6,896 nt of DNA from Candidatus Zixiibacteriota bacterium (GTDB taxonomy: Bacteria; Zixibacteria; MSB-5A5; GN15; FEB-12): contig JAHIVM010000473.1 in the NCBI GenBank assembly GCA_018816665.1, forward strand, positions 1-6,896. Direction: 5' to 3'. A program made the position numbers and the translations under genes. Within the stretch, counting starts at the first letter, position 1. The number at the start of each line of letters is the position of its first letter. A model generated the notes under the pieces. The model was not told the DNA's origin, did not search any database, and saw nothing but the letters and a program-made list of their open reading frames with translations. Positions 5,697 to 6,896 of this stretch are shown piece after piece.

Positions 5697-6896
5697 ATGG
5701 AACCTCTGTTTGATGCCATCAGCAAATCGTGTCACGGCAACGTCCAGTTGCTGGTCAACGGCCTGTGGGTTGGCGTGGTGCTCACGCTGGGTCTGGCCGT
5801 AACACTTCGGTATGTGCGCTCAATGGGCGCTGCCACCCGCTACGCGCTCTGGTGGGGAACTCTCCTGATTGTTGCGGGCATGCCTTTCCTTCTCAACGGT
5901 ACCCTGGCTGTACCGGATATGATGGCGGCGGCGAACTCGCCGGCGGCCGCCTATGCGCAAGCGGAACCGACCTCCCGCACTCAGCATACGTCAGACAGGG
6001 CGGCCACACCGCACCACACCGCCAGACCGGCGACTCCGGTTCTCCATCTTGAGCCGACCACAAAAACAGGACCCATCGGACCCCTTGCGAAACCAGCTAC
6101 CGATCCGGGCAAAGCCGTTCTCGGGCTCCTTCCCTTGATCCTTTGTTCCATCTGGCTGACCGTATCACTGGTGCTGCTCGCCCGGGTGGTCGGCGCCTAT
6201 CGACGCGTACTGAAGATGAAACACGCCTGCGTGCCGCTCGACGACCAACGGTATTACTGGCTCTACGCCCGATTGAATCGACTGTCACCACGCCGGAGCA
6301 TCCGCCTGGCTGTTTCAGAGGACATCGACCACCCGGTGGCCGCCGGTTTCGGTCGACCCGCCATCCTCATACCCCGGGATCTGCTGCACGAATTGAGTAA
6401 CCGGGAATTGGAAGTGGTGGTAATGCACGAGTTGGCCCATCTGCTCCGCCACGATGATTGGGGCGTCCTGACCCAGCAGATATGCACAGCCCTGCTGTTT
6501 TTTCACCCGGCCGTACTCTGGATCGGACGACAGATGGAGCTGGAGCGAGAGATTGCCTGCGATGACTGGGTGATCGGAAAAACCGGAGAACCGGGAGAAT
6601 ACGCCCGCTGCCTCACTCATCTCGTACAACTTACCAGCGGCACGGGGACCACTCTTGTGCCGGGCGCCCTCACCGGACAAAAGCGCATTTTCAAGCGCTT
6701 TGAAAATATCCTGAGCGGTCGTCACAACAAGGGAGGATTCTCGCGAATGCGCTTCATGCTGGCCGCCATCGTACTCAGCCTTACGGTTGTCCTCACCGCC
6801 AATCTGGCCCCCGTGTTTGCCTTCCCGATAGATGTCGTAACCTTCAGCGATGTAGTGGCGCTGGTCGGCCATCCCGCACCTCCCGCTACTGCCTCA
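5697..6896 (+). CDS. M56-family (BlaR1/MecR1-type) membrane zinc metallopeptidase, 3' truncated by window
   Basis: The frame is open from ATG 5697 to the last base, giving the first 400 residues. AGGGTGA (5686-5692) precedes the start. Predicted membrane helices lie at about 17-38, 49-68, 141-163 and 352-376. Between helices 2 and 3 is a loop of about 70 residues rich in Ala, Pro, Thr and His. The cytoplasmic peptidase domain (about 165-350) has the family signature HPVAAGFGRPAILIP (212-226), the zinc motif HELAH (His244, Glu245, His248) and EIACDD with the third ligand Glu285. All catalytic residues are present. Helix 4 is followed by only 24 residues before the window ends, so the extracytoplasmic sensor or other C-terminal domain is not visible. 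In BlaR1/MecR1, ligand binding outside activates the inner protease and leads to destruction of the repressor; the adjacent BlaI-type gene suggests the same logic here. Whether the ligand is a beta-lactam, a cell-wall fragment or something else cannot be told. Confidence 0.93.
   Translation, partial: MEPLFDAISKSCHGNVQLLVNGLWVGVVLTLGLAVTLRYVRSMGAATRYALWWGTLLIVAGMPFLLNGTLAVPDMMAAANSPAAAYAQAEPTSRTQHTSDRAATPHHTARPATPVLHLEPTTKTGPIGPLAKPATDPGKAVLGLLPLILCSIWLTVSLVLLARVVGAYRRVLKMKHACVPLDDQRYYWLYARLNRLSPRRSIRLAVSEDIDHPVAAGFGRPAILIPRDLLHELSNRELEVVVMHELAHLLRHDDWGVLTQQICTALLFFHPAVLWIGRQMELEREIACDDWVIGKTGEPGEYARCLTHLVQLTSGTGTTLVPGALTGQKRIFKRFENILSGRHNKGGFSRMRFMLAAIVLSLTVVLTANLAPVFAFPIDVVTFSDVVALVGHPAPPATAS

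Noticed and set aside
5729..6052. Open + strand frame of 107 codons at the start of the peptidase gene
   Set aside because: It is in another frame of the same DNA, gives a low-complexity product and has no start signal. The peptidase frame from 5697 explains this region.
6315..6872. Open frame on the - strand across the M56 peptidase (185 codons)
   Set aside because: The + strand frame here encodes HELAH and EIACDD in an unmistakable M56 domain; the antisense product shows no recognisable domain.

Overview
The window reads as chromosomal DNA from a GC-rich, Gram-negative-type (diderm) bacterium. The main sign is a tandem bacterial alpha-2-macroglobulin plus penicillin-binding protein 1C pair, a periplasmic module of diderm bacteria. 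The BlaI/M56-peptidase pair at the right end is common in environmental and uncultivated lineages (for example FCB-group phyla, Planctomycetes, Acidobacteria). Nothing here fixes the phylum, so that placement is inference only. There is no phage, insertion sequence, CRISPR, tRNA or rRNA in the window.

Left part, + strand (1-4334): the C-terminal ~661 residues of an alpha-2-macroglobulin with an intact CTEQ thioester motif, then, after a 13-base gap, a complete pbpC with glycosyltransferase, transpeptidase and C-terminal BiPBP_C domains. The two are almost certainly one operon. By family knowledge the macroglobulin traps proteases that enter the periplasm, while PBP1C polymerises or repairs peptidoglycan.

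Middle, - strand (4404-4967): a complete mntP, a six-helix manganese efflux protein, convergent with pbpC. Its start is best placed at a GTG that gives 187 residues. A plausible sigma70 promoter lies 30-60 bases upstream, with no space for the manganese riboswitch that controls mntP in some other bacteria.

Right part, + strand (5267-6896): a BlaI/MecI-type winged-helix repressor followed by an M56 (BlaR1/MecR1-type) membrane zinc peptidase that runs off the end of the window. The peptidase frame is open to the last base and its HELAH...EIACD zinc site is complete. The divergent 299-base region between mntP and the repressor is the most structured non-coding DNA here. It holds a TTGCAA-18-TATACT promoter flanked by two 16-bp palindromes sharing the core CTAATTNATTAG, and a strong GC-rich hairpin directly before the repressor's ribosome binding site. 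The simplest reading is an autorepressed BlaI/M56 signalling unit in which the peptidase senses an outside signal and removes the repressor. The sensor domain and the non-regulatory target genes lie outside the window or elsewhere.
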